Under the pieces are notes generated by a model, which had not been told where the DNA came from, searched no databases, and saw only the letters and a list, made by a program, of their open reading frames with translations. The translations under genes and the position numbers were made by a program. Positions 6,556 to 15,074 of a stretch of DNA of 51,138 nucleotides are shown here, one piece after another. Source of the DNA: Opitutales bacterium (lineage in GTDB: Bacteria > Verrucomicrobiota > Verrucomicrobiia > Opitutales > UBA953); contig JAFSAO010000017.1 in assembly GCA_017440935.1 (NCBI GenBank), positions 1 to 51,138 on the forward strand, in the 5' to 3' direction. Positions within the stretch are counted from its first letter, which is position 1. Each line of letters opens with the position of its first letter.

Positions 6556-7311
6556 ATGAAGAAACGATATATTGGAAGCATCGCTTTTTTCGTTGCCGGA
6601 TGTTCTTTGGCTTGCGCGGGAACGGTTACGGTTGAAACAGCGGAGAAAGATAATCAGGGAACGTATTACGGATTTACGTTGGCTCTTGGAAGCGGATCGG
6701 CGGCACTTACGGATCCAGGGAATATTTTGGCGGAACATGCCGGAACGTTGGTCTCCCTTGACAGCGTAGATGTGTTGGCGCGCTCAAACGGCTCCTATGA
6801 GGAATCTCGCCTCGCGGTTTATTCTTTCGTCGAAGACGGGAACGTGGGCGATTTTGTCGGGCTGTCCAAAAGTGTATCTTTTTCTCCCGATACAAATTTG
6901 AATTTTCAATTTGAAGGCATAGAACTGGAACTCGGGAAACGTTATCAGTTTTTGTTTGTAGATAAAAACGCGACGGCTACGTTGCTGACAAATTCCGATG
7001 AAAGCACGATCCCGCTTCTGACCTTGTATCAGCAACATGCCATGCCGTTGGGAATTGCCGTGACGGCGGATCAATACACGGGTTCGCTGCTTCCGAGCGG
7101 ATGGGGAATTTATAAGAGCTCCGGGCTAAACTCGTGGGAAGGTCATCGCATGCCGGTCGTGTCGGTTACGGTTTCTTCGGCTGAAATTCCGGAGCCGGGA
7201 ACGTTCGGCGTTCTCGCCGGTGTCGGAGTGCTTTTGCTTGCGGTTTCCCGTCGGCGACGGAGGAAAAATGCTACTTCGGATTCGCGGAAACGCGAGATTT
7301 CGCCGTCTTGA
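6556..7311 (+). CDS. PEP-CTERM sorting-domain protein
   Basis: A 251-residue exported protein. An N-terminal signal (MKKRYIGSIAFFVAGCSLAC) is followed by a beta-rich central part without a recognised domain, and then the sorting signal IPEPGTFGVLAGVGVLLLAV plus RRRRR. PEP-CTERM proteins are processed by an exosortase and placed on the cell surface or in exopolysaccharide; no exosortase is in this window. The ATG at 6556 is preceded by AAAGGAG with five-base spacing. Unlike most family members it has 15 further residues after the arginines, because the gene runs on into the convergent thioredoxin gene and overlaps it by 41 bp. Confidence 0.85.
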   Translation: MKKRYIGSIAFFVAGCSLACAGTVTVETAEKDNQGTYYGFTLALGSGSAALTDPGNILAEHAGTLVSLDSVDVLARSNGSYEESRLAVYSFVEDGNVGDFVGLSKSVSFSPDTNLNFQFEGIELELGKRYQFLFVDKNATATLLTNSDESTIPLLTLYQQHAMPLGIAVTADQYTGSLLPSGWGIYKSSGLNSWEGHRMPVVSVTVSSAEIPEPGTFGVLAGVGVLLLAVSRRRRRKNATSDSRKREISPS

Positions 7312-9469
7312 AGCTCTGATATTTCCCGGAGTGATTGCGCGCGGAGAAGGCGGCATAAATCGCATTTTCCGTGTCGCCCGCTTCTTCGTAAAGATCGGAA
7401 AGCATGCCAAAATACGCCGCCTGATACGGCGTTCCCGCCGCAAGAATATTTCGGCAGGCGAGGATGAGCAGCGGGAGATTTTGCGCTCTAAGATCGGGCG
7501 ATGAGCAGAGCGTCTTCATCTGGTATTCGGCTACGTATATATTATTCGGATACTTTTTCAGAAGACGTTCGCAAATTTTTCCGACTGCGTCAAATTTGCC
7601 TTTAGAAAAAGGTTCGCTGATGAGCAAGTCTGACGCGGCGATTTCAAGTGTCGGGTGCTTTTCGATTTCCTCCTGCAATTCCGCGATGCGTTCCCGCACT
7701 TCGTTAAATTTTGATTGGCGCACGAGATTACGTATTTTTGAAATTTCTCCCGACGTGCGGATGAAATTTTTATGTTCTTTCGCCCGGCGGGCAGATGCGC
7801 TTTGGTGGTCGTAATCGGTGCGAGTCGCTTCCTCGAAAATCCATTCCGGCAAATCCTGCTCGGAGCCGACCCAAATCACCTTGCCGTCGCGAAGTACGGC
7901 GACGGCGGGAACGGCGGAAACGTTAAAAAGTTTTTCCAATGTTTGTCTGTCGGCGTCCGCAGGAAGAACTGCAACGGCATGCGGAGTTTCGTTGCGCGGG
8001 AACGTGAGTTCTTTTTGAGCTCTTCCCGGCGTTTTTTCGACGGCAAGCACAACGATTTGCGCGCCGGGAACGCGTGCCGATTTTTCGTCAAACCACCGTG
8101 CCGGACCCCGGCGGAAGAACGAGTTTTGCGAGGCTTCGGAAAGCGGACCCCAAAAATCGACAAAAAGTATTCCGTTCTGCGGGAGTGTTTCCGGGCATTG
8201 TCCGCGAAGCCATTTAAGGGAATTGAAAAACTTGATTACGTTCCCGGCATCCGGTGTGGTTGAAGCAACTCGCGGCGGATTTTCCGCTGACGGAGCGGAC
8301 GTTTTCTCGGGCTTGAACATCGCAGAGAATCCCTCGGGAACGCGTTGCGCTTCTGCGTCCAGTTTGTCGAAAAGGCAGAGCTGTTGCGGATTCTGCGAGA
8401 GTTTTTCGCGAAGTTTCCGGAGGCGGGCATATTCTGCGGAAAGCTCCCACGCGTTTTTTCGCGCGGAGAGCGCGTCGGAATCATCTCCGCGCGCTTCGTA
8501 AACATCGGCGATACGCGTGAACAGGAAACTGCGTTGCTCCGGCATGTCGCCGCAAAGCGCGAGTGCTCGTTCTAAGCATTCGAGCGCGAGGGCAAGATCT
8601 TTCTCTTCGGTGGGAACGTCGTCGGTGTTTTGAATAAAATTGGCGACGCGCAACTGGCACTGAAAGCTTTCCGGAAATGCGTCTGCGAGGCGACGGAGAC
8701 AGGCGTTAAGTTTTCGAAAATCTTCATTTCTGAGTGCCTGATAAACGGGAATTTCAAGGGCGTCTATTTTTTGTCGCTCAGGAATGCTGAGGTCGCCGAG
8801 GAGTTTTTGAAGTTCCGTTTCTGCGGTTTCGATTTTCTCTTCGGAAAAAAGCGTTGCAATTTCCTGCACCCGTTTTTGCGCTTCCGAGGCGCGTTCCCGC
8901 GGAGATTTCGCAAAATCTGCGGAGAAATCCGGACGCGTCATCGCGTTTACAATTTCGGAAGAGAGGCGCATCGGATGCCCTTTCCAGAGCACGTTCCCGT
9001 TTTTGACGGCAAATGCAAAAGGAATCCCGACAACTTTTAGCGGCTTCAGCCACTCGGTTTCCGTGTTCTTTTTAGTGTCAACTGCAATGGTGTAGGTCGG
9101 CGGAGTGTTGCGTTTGGCGAGAAAATTTTTCAGCGTTTTCGGATCTGCACGATCCCGGATATTTACGCCGATGATTTGAACGGGAAGTTTTTTTCGAAGC
9201 ACGTCCTGATGAATGGCTTCGATGTGCGGAATCGCCGCTAAGCACGGACCGCACCAGGTTGCCCAAAATTCAAAAATGTAAACTTTGTCTTTTTCCCATC
9301 TCGAAACGGGCGCGCCTTGAAGCCATTCTGCCGGAATTCCGGCTTCCGGAAGTTCCGTGATTGCGGCGGAGGCAACGGTTTTTTGCCGGGGTTTTTCTTC
9401 TGCTAAAACAAGCGGTGTTCCCGCAGAAAAAAGAAGGGCGCACGCGAGGAAAATCCTTGGGGTAAACAT
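7271..9469 (-). CDS. TlpA-like thioredoxin protein with TPR-like middle and second, cysteine-free thioredoxin fold
   Basis: A 732-residue periplasmic protein. The signal peptide (to about residue 23, LVLA) is followed by a TlpA/ResA-like thioredoxin domain with FWATWCGPC (C73, C76) and the cis-Pro region VVGIPFAF near 147-154. Residues about 190-375 are helical, TPR-like. A second thioredoxin-like domain (about 430-570) has FWGPLSEAS where the active site should be, so both cysteines are lost, but it keeps VPAVAVLRDGKVIWVG. The C-terminal 150 residues are again helical. The first domain probably reduces disulfides or is a thiol oxidoreductase. The second may bind only. No cytochrome biogenesis genes are near. 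Confidence 0.82.
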   Translation of the reverse strand: MFTPRIFLACALLFSAGTPLVLAEEKPRQKTVASAAITELPEAGIPAEWLQGAPVSRWEKDKVYIFEFWATWCGPCLAAIPHIEAIHQDVLRKKLPVQIIGVNIRDRADPKTLKNFLAKRNTPPTYTIAVDTKKNTETEWLKPLKVVGIPFAFAVKNGNVLWKGHPMRLSSEIVNAMTRPDFSADFAKSPRERASEAQKRVQEIATLFSEEKIETAETELQKLLGDLSIPERQKIDALEIPVYQALRNEDFRKLNACLRRLADAFPESFQCQLRVANFIQNTDDVPTEEKDLALALECLERALALCGDMPEQRSFLFTRIADVYEARGDDSDALSARKNAWELSAEYARLRKLREKLSQNPQQLCLFDKLDAEAQRVPEGFSAMFKPEKTSAPSAENPPRVASTTPDAGNVIKFFNSLKWLRGQCPETLPQNGILFVDFWGPLSEASQNSFFRRGPARWFDEKSARVPGAQIVVLAVEKTPGRAQKELTFPRNETPHAVAVLPADADRQTLEKLFNVSAVPAVAVLRDGKVIWVGSEQDLPEWIFEEATRTDYDHQSASARRAKEHKNFIRTSGEISKIRNLVRQSKFNEVRERIAELQEEIEKHPTLEIAASDLLISEPFSKGKFDAVGKICERLLKKYPNNIYVAEYQMKTLCSSPDLRAQNLPLLILACRNILAAGTPYQAAYFGMLSDLYEEAGDTENAIYAAFSARNHSGKYQSFKTAKSRVSANPK

Positions 9470-9557
9470 ACCCGAAGCATACTTGTCCGCATTCCCGCAC
9501 GCAAGAATCTAAGTGGGAATCACTCGTTACGCGGATGAAAGATGGAAATCTTCTCTT

Positions 9558-9596
9558 AAAAAAAAACGGGGAAGCAGGAGTTCCCGCTTCCCCGTT
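9558..9596 (-). terminator. Rho-independent terminator after the aminopeptidase
   Basis: An 11-bp stem (AACGGGGAAGC at 9565-9575 with GCTTCCCCGTT at 9586-9596) and a 10-nt loop lie five bases past the aminopeptidase stop. The A-run at 9558-9566 supplies the U tract on the minus strand. Confidence 0.88.
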
Positions 9597-9601
9597 AATT
9601 T

Positions 9602-11044
9602 TTACTTCGCTTCAAAGAAGGCTTTGTAGGCCTTGTAGGTCATGTAGGTGTCATGCTTGGAGGCAATTTCCCACGGTGCGTGCATATTCAGGAGCGGAGT
9701 GCCCATGTCGATGACGTTCATGCCGTAGCGCGACATAAACATCGCGATGGTCCCTCCGCCGCCGACATCGACGCGCCCGAGTTCGCCGACTTGCCAAACG
9801 ACGCCCGCTGCATCGAAAATCTCGCGCAGTTCGGCGACAAATTCCGCCGAAGCATCGTTCGCGCCGCCTTTTCCGCGTGCGCCGGTGTATTTAATCATGC
9901 TCACGCCCGCGTTGAGTGCCGCCATGTTGCCCGGCGAGCTGCTGCCCGGGAAGAGCGGATCGTGCGCGGCGCAAACGTCGGCGGAAAGCATTGACGAGGC
10001 TTCGAGCGCGCGGCGGACGATGATGTCGGAATAATTTTTTTCCTGACGGAAAATGAGCTCCGCGATCGAGTTTTCAAAGAACGTGGAATCCATCCCGGTG
10101 GCACCGACGGAGCCGATTTCTTCTTTATCGCAAAGCAAAACGACGGCGGTTTTCGCGGGAACGCCTTTCATGTCCATCATGGCTTGGAGTCCGGCAAACG
10201 CGCAAATGCGGTCGTCGTGTCCGTAGCCGGCGATGAGTGAGCGGTCCAAGCCCATTTCGCGCGGCATTCCCGCGGGAACGATTTCGAGTTCGGCGGAAAT
10301 CAGATCCTGTTCCGTCAGTCCGTATTCTTCTTCGAGGATACGCAGGACGTGGAGTTTGACTTTTTCTTTAACTTCGGAATCGTCTTTGGCTTCGGGGCAG
10401 GGCGTGGTGGCGATGACGAGGTCGAGGTCTTCGCCCGGGAACGCTTCGCTGAGCACTTTTCCGGCCTGCGCTTGCCCGAGGTGCGGGAGAATGTCCGAAA
10501 TCATAAAAATCGGGTCGCCCGGCTTGTCTCCGACGGCGATTTCAACTTTCGAGCCGTCTTTGCGAACGACGGTGCCGTAGAGCGCGAGCGGGTGCGCGAC
10601 CCATTGGAATTTCTTGATTCCGCCGTAGTAATGCGTATCGAAATAAGCGATACCGTTTTTCTCGCAAAGCGGAACCGGTTTGAGGTCGATGCGCGGTGCG
10701 TCGGTGTGCCCGCCGACGACGCGAACGCCGCCCGAGACGGCTTCCTTGCCGATGACGGCTGCGAAAAGAGTTTTCCCGTGGTAACCGCGATAAACTTTGT
10801 CTCCGGGTTTGAGCGTTTTGGCGGCGGAAAGCGGTTTGAAGCCTTGTTTTTCGAGCAGGCGAACGGCTTCCGCGTAGGCGCGACGCTCGGTTTTGGCCAC
10901 GCTGAGGTAGTTCAGGTAGGTGGAAATGTAGCTGTCGAGCGCTTTGCGTTCTGCGGGAACGAGTTTGTTGACGGAATCTTCGCGCTTAAAAACGCCTTTG
11001 ACGGCGGCGGGAGATTTCTTGGATGCAGTTTTTTTCGTAGCCAT
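9602..11044 (-). CDS. M18-family aminopeptidase
   Basis: A 480-residue zinc metallopeptidase of family M18 (yeast aminopeptidase I type), which removes N-terminal, often acidic, residues from peptides in the cytoplasm. Metal and catalytic motifs are present: GGHTDAPR, GYGHDDR, CDKEEIGSVGA and NMHAPWE. The family insert between the first His motif and the DD motif is also present (HYYGGIKKFQWVAHPLALYG). I chose the ATG at 11044 (MATKKTASKKSP) over a start 12 codons upstream because the latter adds only a basic tail. The N-terminus is Lys/Ala-rich and probably disordered. A strong terminator follows directly. Confidence 0.92.
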   Translation of the reverse strand: MATKKTASKKSPAAVKGVFKREDSVNKLVPAERKALDSYISTYLNYLSVAKTERRAYAEAVRLLEKQGFKPLSAAKTLKPGDKVYRGYHGKTLFAAVIGKEAVSGGVRVVGGHTDAPRIDLKPVPLCEKNGIAYFDTHYYGGIKKFQWVAHPLALYGTVVRKDGSKVEIAVGDKPGDPIFMISDILPHLGQAQAGKVLSEAFPGEDLDLVIATTPCPEAKDDSEVKEKVKLHVLRILEEEYGLTEQDLISAELEIVPAGMPREMGLDRSLIAGYGHDDRICAFAGLQAMMDMKGVPAKTAVVLLCDKEEIGSVGATGMDSTFFENSIAELIFRQEKNYSDIIVRRALEASSMLSADVCAAHDPLFPGSSSPGNMAALNAGVSMIKYTGARGKGGANDASAEFVAELREIFDAAGVVWQVGELGRVDVGGGGTIAMFMSRYGMNVIDMGTPLLNMHAPWEIASKHDTYMTYKAYKAFFEAK

Positions 11045-11172
11045 AAGTTTTTTCTGTTTCGAGCAAAATTTTTTTCCCAAACAAAGTTTTTTTCAATGCT
11101 CAAAATCGGAGCCGTGCGGGAAACCGGAAAATCTTCTATCCCCTAATTTCTAACTTTTGATTTTTTTCATTT

Positions 11173-11631
11173 TTAAATATCAATCGCGTCATTGTCGTCC
11201 TCGCGGTGACGGGAACGCGGGCGCGGCTGCGGCGGAGGCGTGTTCCCGCCGGAAATGGAAATCTTCTTGTGCGGAATTCCGAAAAGCAAATTAAGGCAGA
11301 ACTGCGCTCCGCTGATGAAAAGCGCCCCGAGCATCGCGGCGGCGAATGTCACGTTCGCGGGGGAAATCACATTCCACGCGACGTAAAAAACAAAAGAATT
11401 TATCAACCAAAGCACGAAAATCATGCCCAGCCCCATTGTCGCGATCAGAAACGGCAGGGAAATCAGCAAAAGCACCGGGCGAAGAATCGAGTTGAGCAGG
11501 CTGATTGCGGCGGCGACAAGCAGAAGTGTCGCCAAATTGCCGGGAATGCCGAGCGCCCACGTTGCAATCATCACAGATGCAGAGAGAACCAGCCAATCGC
11601 GCACCCAAGAGGAAATTTGTTTTTCGTTCAT
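11173..11631 (-). CDS. Small membrane protein, phage-holin-like (PF04020/YvlD type)
   Basis: About 152 residues with four hydrophobic helices: WLVLSASVMIATWALGI, LATLLLVAAAISLLNSILRP, VLLLISLPFLIATMGLG and MIFVLWLINSFVFYVAW. The LNSILRPVLLLISLPF signature is typical of the four-helix family called phage holin family, whose real role in bacterial chromosomes is unknown. The C-terminus is basic and Pro/Arg-rich, then acidic (RPRSRHREDDNDAIDI). The start at MNEKQISSW is favoured over a GTG 26 codons upstream because it directly precedes the first helix. Confidence 0.75.
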   Translation of the reverse strand: MNEKQISSWVRDWLVLSASVMIATWALGIPGNLATLLLVAAAISLLNSILRPVLLLISLPFLIATMGLGMIFVLWLINSFVFYVAWNVISPANVTFAAAMLGALFISGAQFCLNLLFGIPHKKISISGGNTPPPQPRPRSRHREDDNDAIDI

Positions 11632-11778
11632 AATTTTTTCTAATGCAGAAACAATGCCAACAAAATTTTCCGGAGAAAAGCCCGACTTCACCGTTCCCGG
11701 AGGAAACACAAATATTGCCCTTTGGGAAAAGGCTTTCTCGCTAACGGCGGAAACCTTTTTTGTTGGAAGGACCGAATT

Positions 11779-11806
11779 TTCACGGGAACGCTATTTCGTT
11801 CCCGCA
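11779..11806 (-). repeat. Inverted pair of the GGGAACG motif downstream of the ABC ATPase
   Basis: GGGAACG and CGTTCCC face each other over a six-base loop (CTATTT), two bases past the ABC ATPase stop codon. A hairpin can form, but there is no long U tract, so terminator function is only possible. Confidence 0.6.
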
Positions 11807-11807
11807 A

Positions 11808-12623
11808 CTACACGCGCGGGACCGCGGCGAGGAGCATTTTGGTGTAATCGGCTTTCGGAGAGCCGTAAACTTCCTGCGGCGTGCCGCGTTCCACGATTTC
11901 GCCGCGGCGCATCACGAGCACAAAATCGCTGAGGTCTTCGACAACCGCCAAATCGTGCGCGACAAACAAATATGCCACGCCCGTTGCGGCTTGAATCTTT
12001 TTCAAAAGAGCCACGATTTGCGCTTGCACGGAAACGTCGAGCGCGGAGACGGGCTCGTCGCAAACGATGAGCTCCGGCTTCACGGCGAGCGCGCGTGCGA
12101 TGGCGATGCGTTGGCGCTGGCCGCCGGAAAACTCGTGCGGATAGCGCAGTCGGTGGTCGGCGTTAAGCCCGACCTGTTCGAGGAGTGCGACAACTTCGTC
12201 CGCGCGTTCCCGCACCGTCATTTTCGGAAAATGAATTTCGAGCGGCTCGGACAAAATATTAAAAACCGTTTGGCGCGGATTCAGCGACGCGTAGGGATTT
12301 TGAAAAATCATCTGGATTTTTCGTCGCAACGGAAGCGGCATCCGCGCGCCCGGGAAGCGCGAAATTTCCTCGTCCCCGCAGAAAATTTTTCCGGAATCGA
12401 TACTTTGCAGGCGCAGAATTGCGCGTCCCAGCGTCGATTTCCCGCAACCGGATTCACCGACGAGCCCGACGGTTTTTCCGGCGGGAACGTCAAACGAAAC
12501 GCGATTTACCGCCGTGAAAATTTCTTTTTCTCCGATGCCGAAAAATTTCCGTGTTCCCGTGCGGCGCACGAATTTTACGGAAACATCTTCTACGCGGAGA
12601 ACCGGCGGTGTATTTTTTGTCAT
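11808..12623 (-). CDS. Oligopeptide/dipeptide-type ABC transporter ATPase (OppF/DppF-like)
   Basis: A 271-residue ATPase of the peptide/nickel uptake family. Seen are Walker A (GESGCGKST at 56-64), the Q loop in MIFQNPYASLNPR, the signature FSGGQRQRIAIARAL, Walker B with D-loop (LIVCDEPVSALD) and the H loop (FVAHDLAVV). The NPYASLNPR segment is characteristic of OppF/DppF. No permease or binding-protein genes are in the window, so the rest of the transporter must be encoded elsewhere. It lies 22 bp after the SDR gene in the same direction. ATG at 12623 was chosen; longer frames upstream overlap the SDR gene and are not protein-like. Confidence 0.88.
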   Translation of the reverse strand: MTKNTPPVLRVEDVSVKFVRRTGTRKFFGIGEKEIFTAVNRVSFDVPAGKTVGLVGESGCGKSTLGRAILRLQSIDSGKIFCGDEEISRFPGARMPLPLRRKIQMIFQNPYASLNPRQTVFNILSEPLEIHFPKMTVRERADEVVALLEQVGLNADHRLRYPHEFSGGQRQRIAIARALAVKPELIVCDEPVSALDVSVQAQIVALLKKIQAATGVAYLFVAHDLAVVEDLSDFVLVMRRGEIVERGTPQEVYGSPKADYTKMLLAAVPRV

Positions 12624-12645
12624 GAGGAAAATCCGGGCGAACGCG

Positions 12646-13401
12646 TTAATTCGCGCCTTTTTTGCGTTGAAGAAAATACACGAGGCGTGTGACGAAGGCG
12701 CGAGGCAGGAAGCGCGAGAGAAAAACCAGCGTGCGATAACCGCACGACGGCGTGACGAGCAACTTTCCCGCAAACATACCGTGCACGGCGGCGCGGGCGG
12801 TTTCGGCGCTGTCTGCGCTGTGCAGATTGTGTTTTACTCCGGCGCGGGCATTGAACCCGGTTTTTACCGGACCCGGGCAAAGTACGGAGATTTTCACCTG
12901 CGATTTCTCACGGCGTAATTCCTCGGCAACGGCTTCGCTCAGGCGCGTAACGTAGTTTTTCGATGCGTAGTAGCCCGCCATGAGCGGGCCCGCGAAAAAT
13001 CCTGCGACGGACGAAACGTTCATGATGTAGCCGTTCCCGCGTGCGCGAAAATCTTTCAGAAAAAGTTGCATCAGAATGTGCAACGAGCGCACGTTCAAGT
13101 CGATGAGGTTGATTTGCTTTTCGAGCGGGGCTTCGCAAAATTTTCCGAAAACGCCGAATCCGGCATTGTTGACGAGGATGTCGACGCCGTCGTTTTTCGT
13201 CATTTCATAAAGCGCGAAGCAGTTTTCCTCGCGGGAGAGATCGAGCGCAATCACTCTCACGGGAACGGAAAGTTCTTTCGCAACTTCGCGGAGTTTTTCT
13301 TCGCTACGCGCGCACAGAATAAGTTCGCAACCGCGCTCGGCGAGTTCCTTGGCGATGTCGCGCCCGATTCCGTAGGACGCGCCTGTAACGAGCGCTTTCA
13401 T
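12646..13401 (-). CDS. Short-chain dehydrogenase/reductase
   Basis: A 251-residue classical SDR with NAD(P)-binding TGASYGIG, NNAG, catalytic Ser in NVSSVAG and the YYASK active-site Tyr/Lys, followed by CPGPVKTGF. The N-terminus includes ARSEEKL, typical of DltE/YqjQ-like SDRs that reduce ketone or acyl substrates; the substrate cannot be told. The ATG overlaps the pyrC stop (ATGA), so the two are translationally coupled. A hydrophobic, basic C-terminal part (LVFLSRFLPRAFVTRLVYFL) suggests peripheral membrane contact. Confidence 0.88.
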   Translation of the reverse strand: MKALVTGASYGIGRDIAKELAERGCELILCARSEEKLREVAKELSVPVRVIALDLSREENCFALYEMTKNDGVDILVNNAGFGVFGKFCEAPLEKQINLIDLNVRSLHILMQLFLKDFRARGNGYIMNVSSVAGFFAGPLMAGYYASKNYVTRLSEAVAEELRREKSQVKISVLCPGPVKTGFNARAGVKHNLHSADSAETARAAVHGMFAGKLLVTPSCGYRTLVFLSRFLPRAFVTRLVYFLQRKKGAN

Positions 13402-14423
13402 CGTTCGCAAACGCTCCACGAGATTTCTTTCCCGGCGAGCATCGGCACAACGCAGGTTTCGCCGTCTGCGGCGCAGTAGCGCGCGGGAACGCTTTGCGGC
13501 GTATCTTCGAGTGTGATTTTTTGCGTTGTTTCGGGAAGTCCGTAAATCTTTCGCGCGTTCCCGCCGAGGAAATCGTTCAGTTTTTCAAGAGCGCCGTTTC
13601 GGGCGAAAAGCTCTGCGAGCGCGGGCAAAAGCACCGGCGCGGAGTAAATTCCCCCGGCGGCTGCGGCGGATTCCTTTTTGGAAACGGGATGCGGCGCGGA
13701 ATCGCTTCCGAACATGATTTTGGCGTTCCCGCCGAAAACGGCTTTGCGCAGGGCTGCGCGGTCTTCCGGGCGTTTGACAATCGGTTTGCAGAAAAGATGC
13801 GGCGCGAGAAGCCCGCCCGCCAGATCGTCGAGCGTGAAAAGCAGATGGTGGAGCGTGACGGTGGCAAAAAGGTTTTCAAATTCTTCGAGCAACGGGAGCG
13901 CCGCTGCGGTCGAAATATGTTCCATACAAATTTTCAGTTTAGGAAAACGTAGGGCAAGATCCCGATACACGGGAAGAAATTCCGTTTCGCGATCCATGAC
14001 AAAGCCGTTGCTTTCGCCGTGAACGAGAAGCGGGATTCCGAGTTCTTCCATCGCGCGCAGGGTCGGTTCGGTTTCGCCGAAATCGCGCACGCCGCCGTCG
14101 GAATTGGTGGTCGCTCCCGCCGGATAGAGTTTCATGGCGAAAAAGCCCGGCGTGTTTTTGAACGCGAAAAGTTCGTCGGGCGTTTGCTTTTGCAGGAAAA
14201 TCGTCATCAGCGGCGCGAAATCCTTCGCGTGCGTTCCCGCCGCGTCGAGAATGCGGGAACGGTATGCCGCCATCGCTTCCGCAGAATTTACGGGCGGAAC
14301 GAGGTTGGGCATTACAACGGCTCCGGCAAAATCCTTTGCGCTGTGCGGCGCGGCAAGTTTGAGCATCGCACCGTCGCGCAAATGCAGGTGCATGTCCAAG
14401 GGGCGATCAATTTCGATTCTCAT
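13398..14423 (-). CDS. pyrC: Dihydroorotase, class II
   Basis: A 341-residue amidohydrolase that closes carbamoyl-aspartate to dihydroorotate in pyrimidine synthesis. Metal ligands and active-site residues are visible: DMHLHLRDG near the start, the carbamylated lysine in FAMKLYPAGATTN, LLVHGES, CMEHIST, LHHLLFT and GSDSAPHP near the C-terminus. Length and motifs match the homodimeric E. coli PyrC type, not the class I enzyme. It sits 25 bp after def and overlaps the SDR start by four bases, so def-pyrC-SDR-ABC probably form one transcript. No other pyrimidine gene is in the window. Confidence 0.95.
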   Translation of the reverse strand: MRIEIDRPLDMHLHLRDGAMLKLAAPHSAKDFAGAVVMPNLVPPVNSAEAMAAYRSRILDAAGTHAKDFAPLMTIFLQKQTPDELFAFKNTPGFFAMKLYPAGATTNSDGGVRDFGETEPTLRAMEELGIPLLVHGESNGFVMDRETEFLPVYRDLALRFPKLKICMEHISTAAALPLLEEFENLFATVTLHHLLFTLDDLAGGLLAPHLFCKPIVKRPEDRAALRKAVFGGNAKIMFGSDSAPHPVSKKESAAAAGGIYSAPVLLPALAELFARNGALEKLNDFLGGNARKIYGLPETTQKITLEDTPQSVPARYCAADGETCVVPMLAGKEISWSVCER

Positions 14424-14448
14424 GCGGGCAAAACGTAGAGGTTGCAGA

Positions 14449-15039
14449 TTAGCTTTTTCGCTTGGCGGCTTTGAGTTCGGCGAGGGTGTCGCGCTTGAGC
14501 GATTTGAGTTTTGCGGTGTTGCGCAAGCGGTCGCGCAGTGTCATGCGGTCGACAAAAACCACGCCCTGGCAGTGGTCGTTTTCGTGCTGAACGCAACGCG
14601 CGAGCAGTCCCGTGCATTCGAGTTCGTGCGCGTTCCCGTGAACGTCCTGAAATTTTACGCGAACGTGCTCGCGGCGGAGCACTTCCCCGCGGATTCCCGG
14701 GAACGAGAGGCAGCCTTCGCGGCACAGAAAATCCTCGCCGTCGAGAATTTCGATTTTCGCGTTGGCAAAAGCCATCGGCATGACGAGGTCGGCGGGAACG
14801 TTTTTGCCGTCAAGAATCAGGTCAAAATCTTGCGGCTCTCCTTTGGGCGCGCGCAAATCGACAACGAAGAACTGCTTCGACAAACCGACTTGCGGCGCAG
14901 CCAGCCCGATGCCGTTTTCGTCGTGCATCGTTTCAATCATATCGGCGGCGAGTTTTTCGAGTTCGGCATCAAATGCCGCTACGGGTTCGCCTTTTGCGCG
15001 CAGGACGGGATCGCCGTAAAATGTCACGGGAAGAATCAT
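14449..15039 (-). CDS. def: Peptide deformylase
   Basis: A 196-residue iron metalloenzyme that removes the formyl group from nascent proteins. All three family motifs are present: GIGLAAPQVG, EGCLSFPG and QHENDH (the HExxD-type metal site). A C-terminal tail (RDRLRNTAKLKSLKRDTLAELKAAKRK) extends the usual length by about 25 basic residues, possibly for ribosome contact. ATG at 15039 (MILPVTFYGDPVLR) matches family starts; an upstream in-frame start adds 13 non-family residues. It opens the def-pyrC-SDR-ABC unit. The usual partner fmt is absent here. Confidence 0.95.
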   Translation of the reverse strand: MILPVTFYGDPVLRAKGEPVAAFDAELEKLAADMIETMHDENGIGLAAPQVGLSKQFFVVDLRAPKGEPQDFDLILDGKNVPADLVMPMAFANAKIEILDGEDFLCREGCLSFPGIRGEVLRREHVRVKFQDVHGNAHELECTGLLARCVQHENDHCQGVVFVDRMTLRDRLRNTAKLKSLKRDTLAELKAAKRKS

Positions 15040-15074
15040 AACGGCGGCAATCCTACGCGCGTTCCCGTGTTTTT

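Noticed and set aside
5979-6635. A 218-codon plus-strand open frame in the spacer before the first PEP-CTERM gene
   Set aside because: Composition is Lys/Arg-heavy, it overlaps the PEP-CTERM start in another frame, and it runs through repeat fragments.
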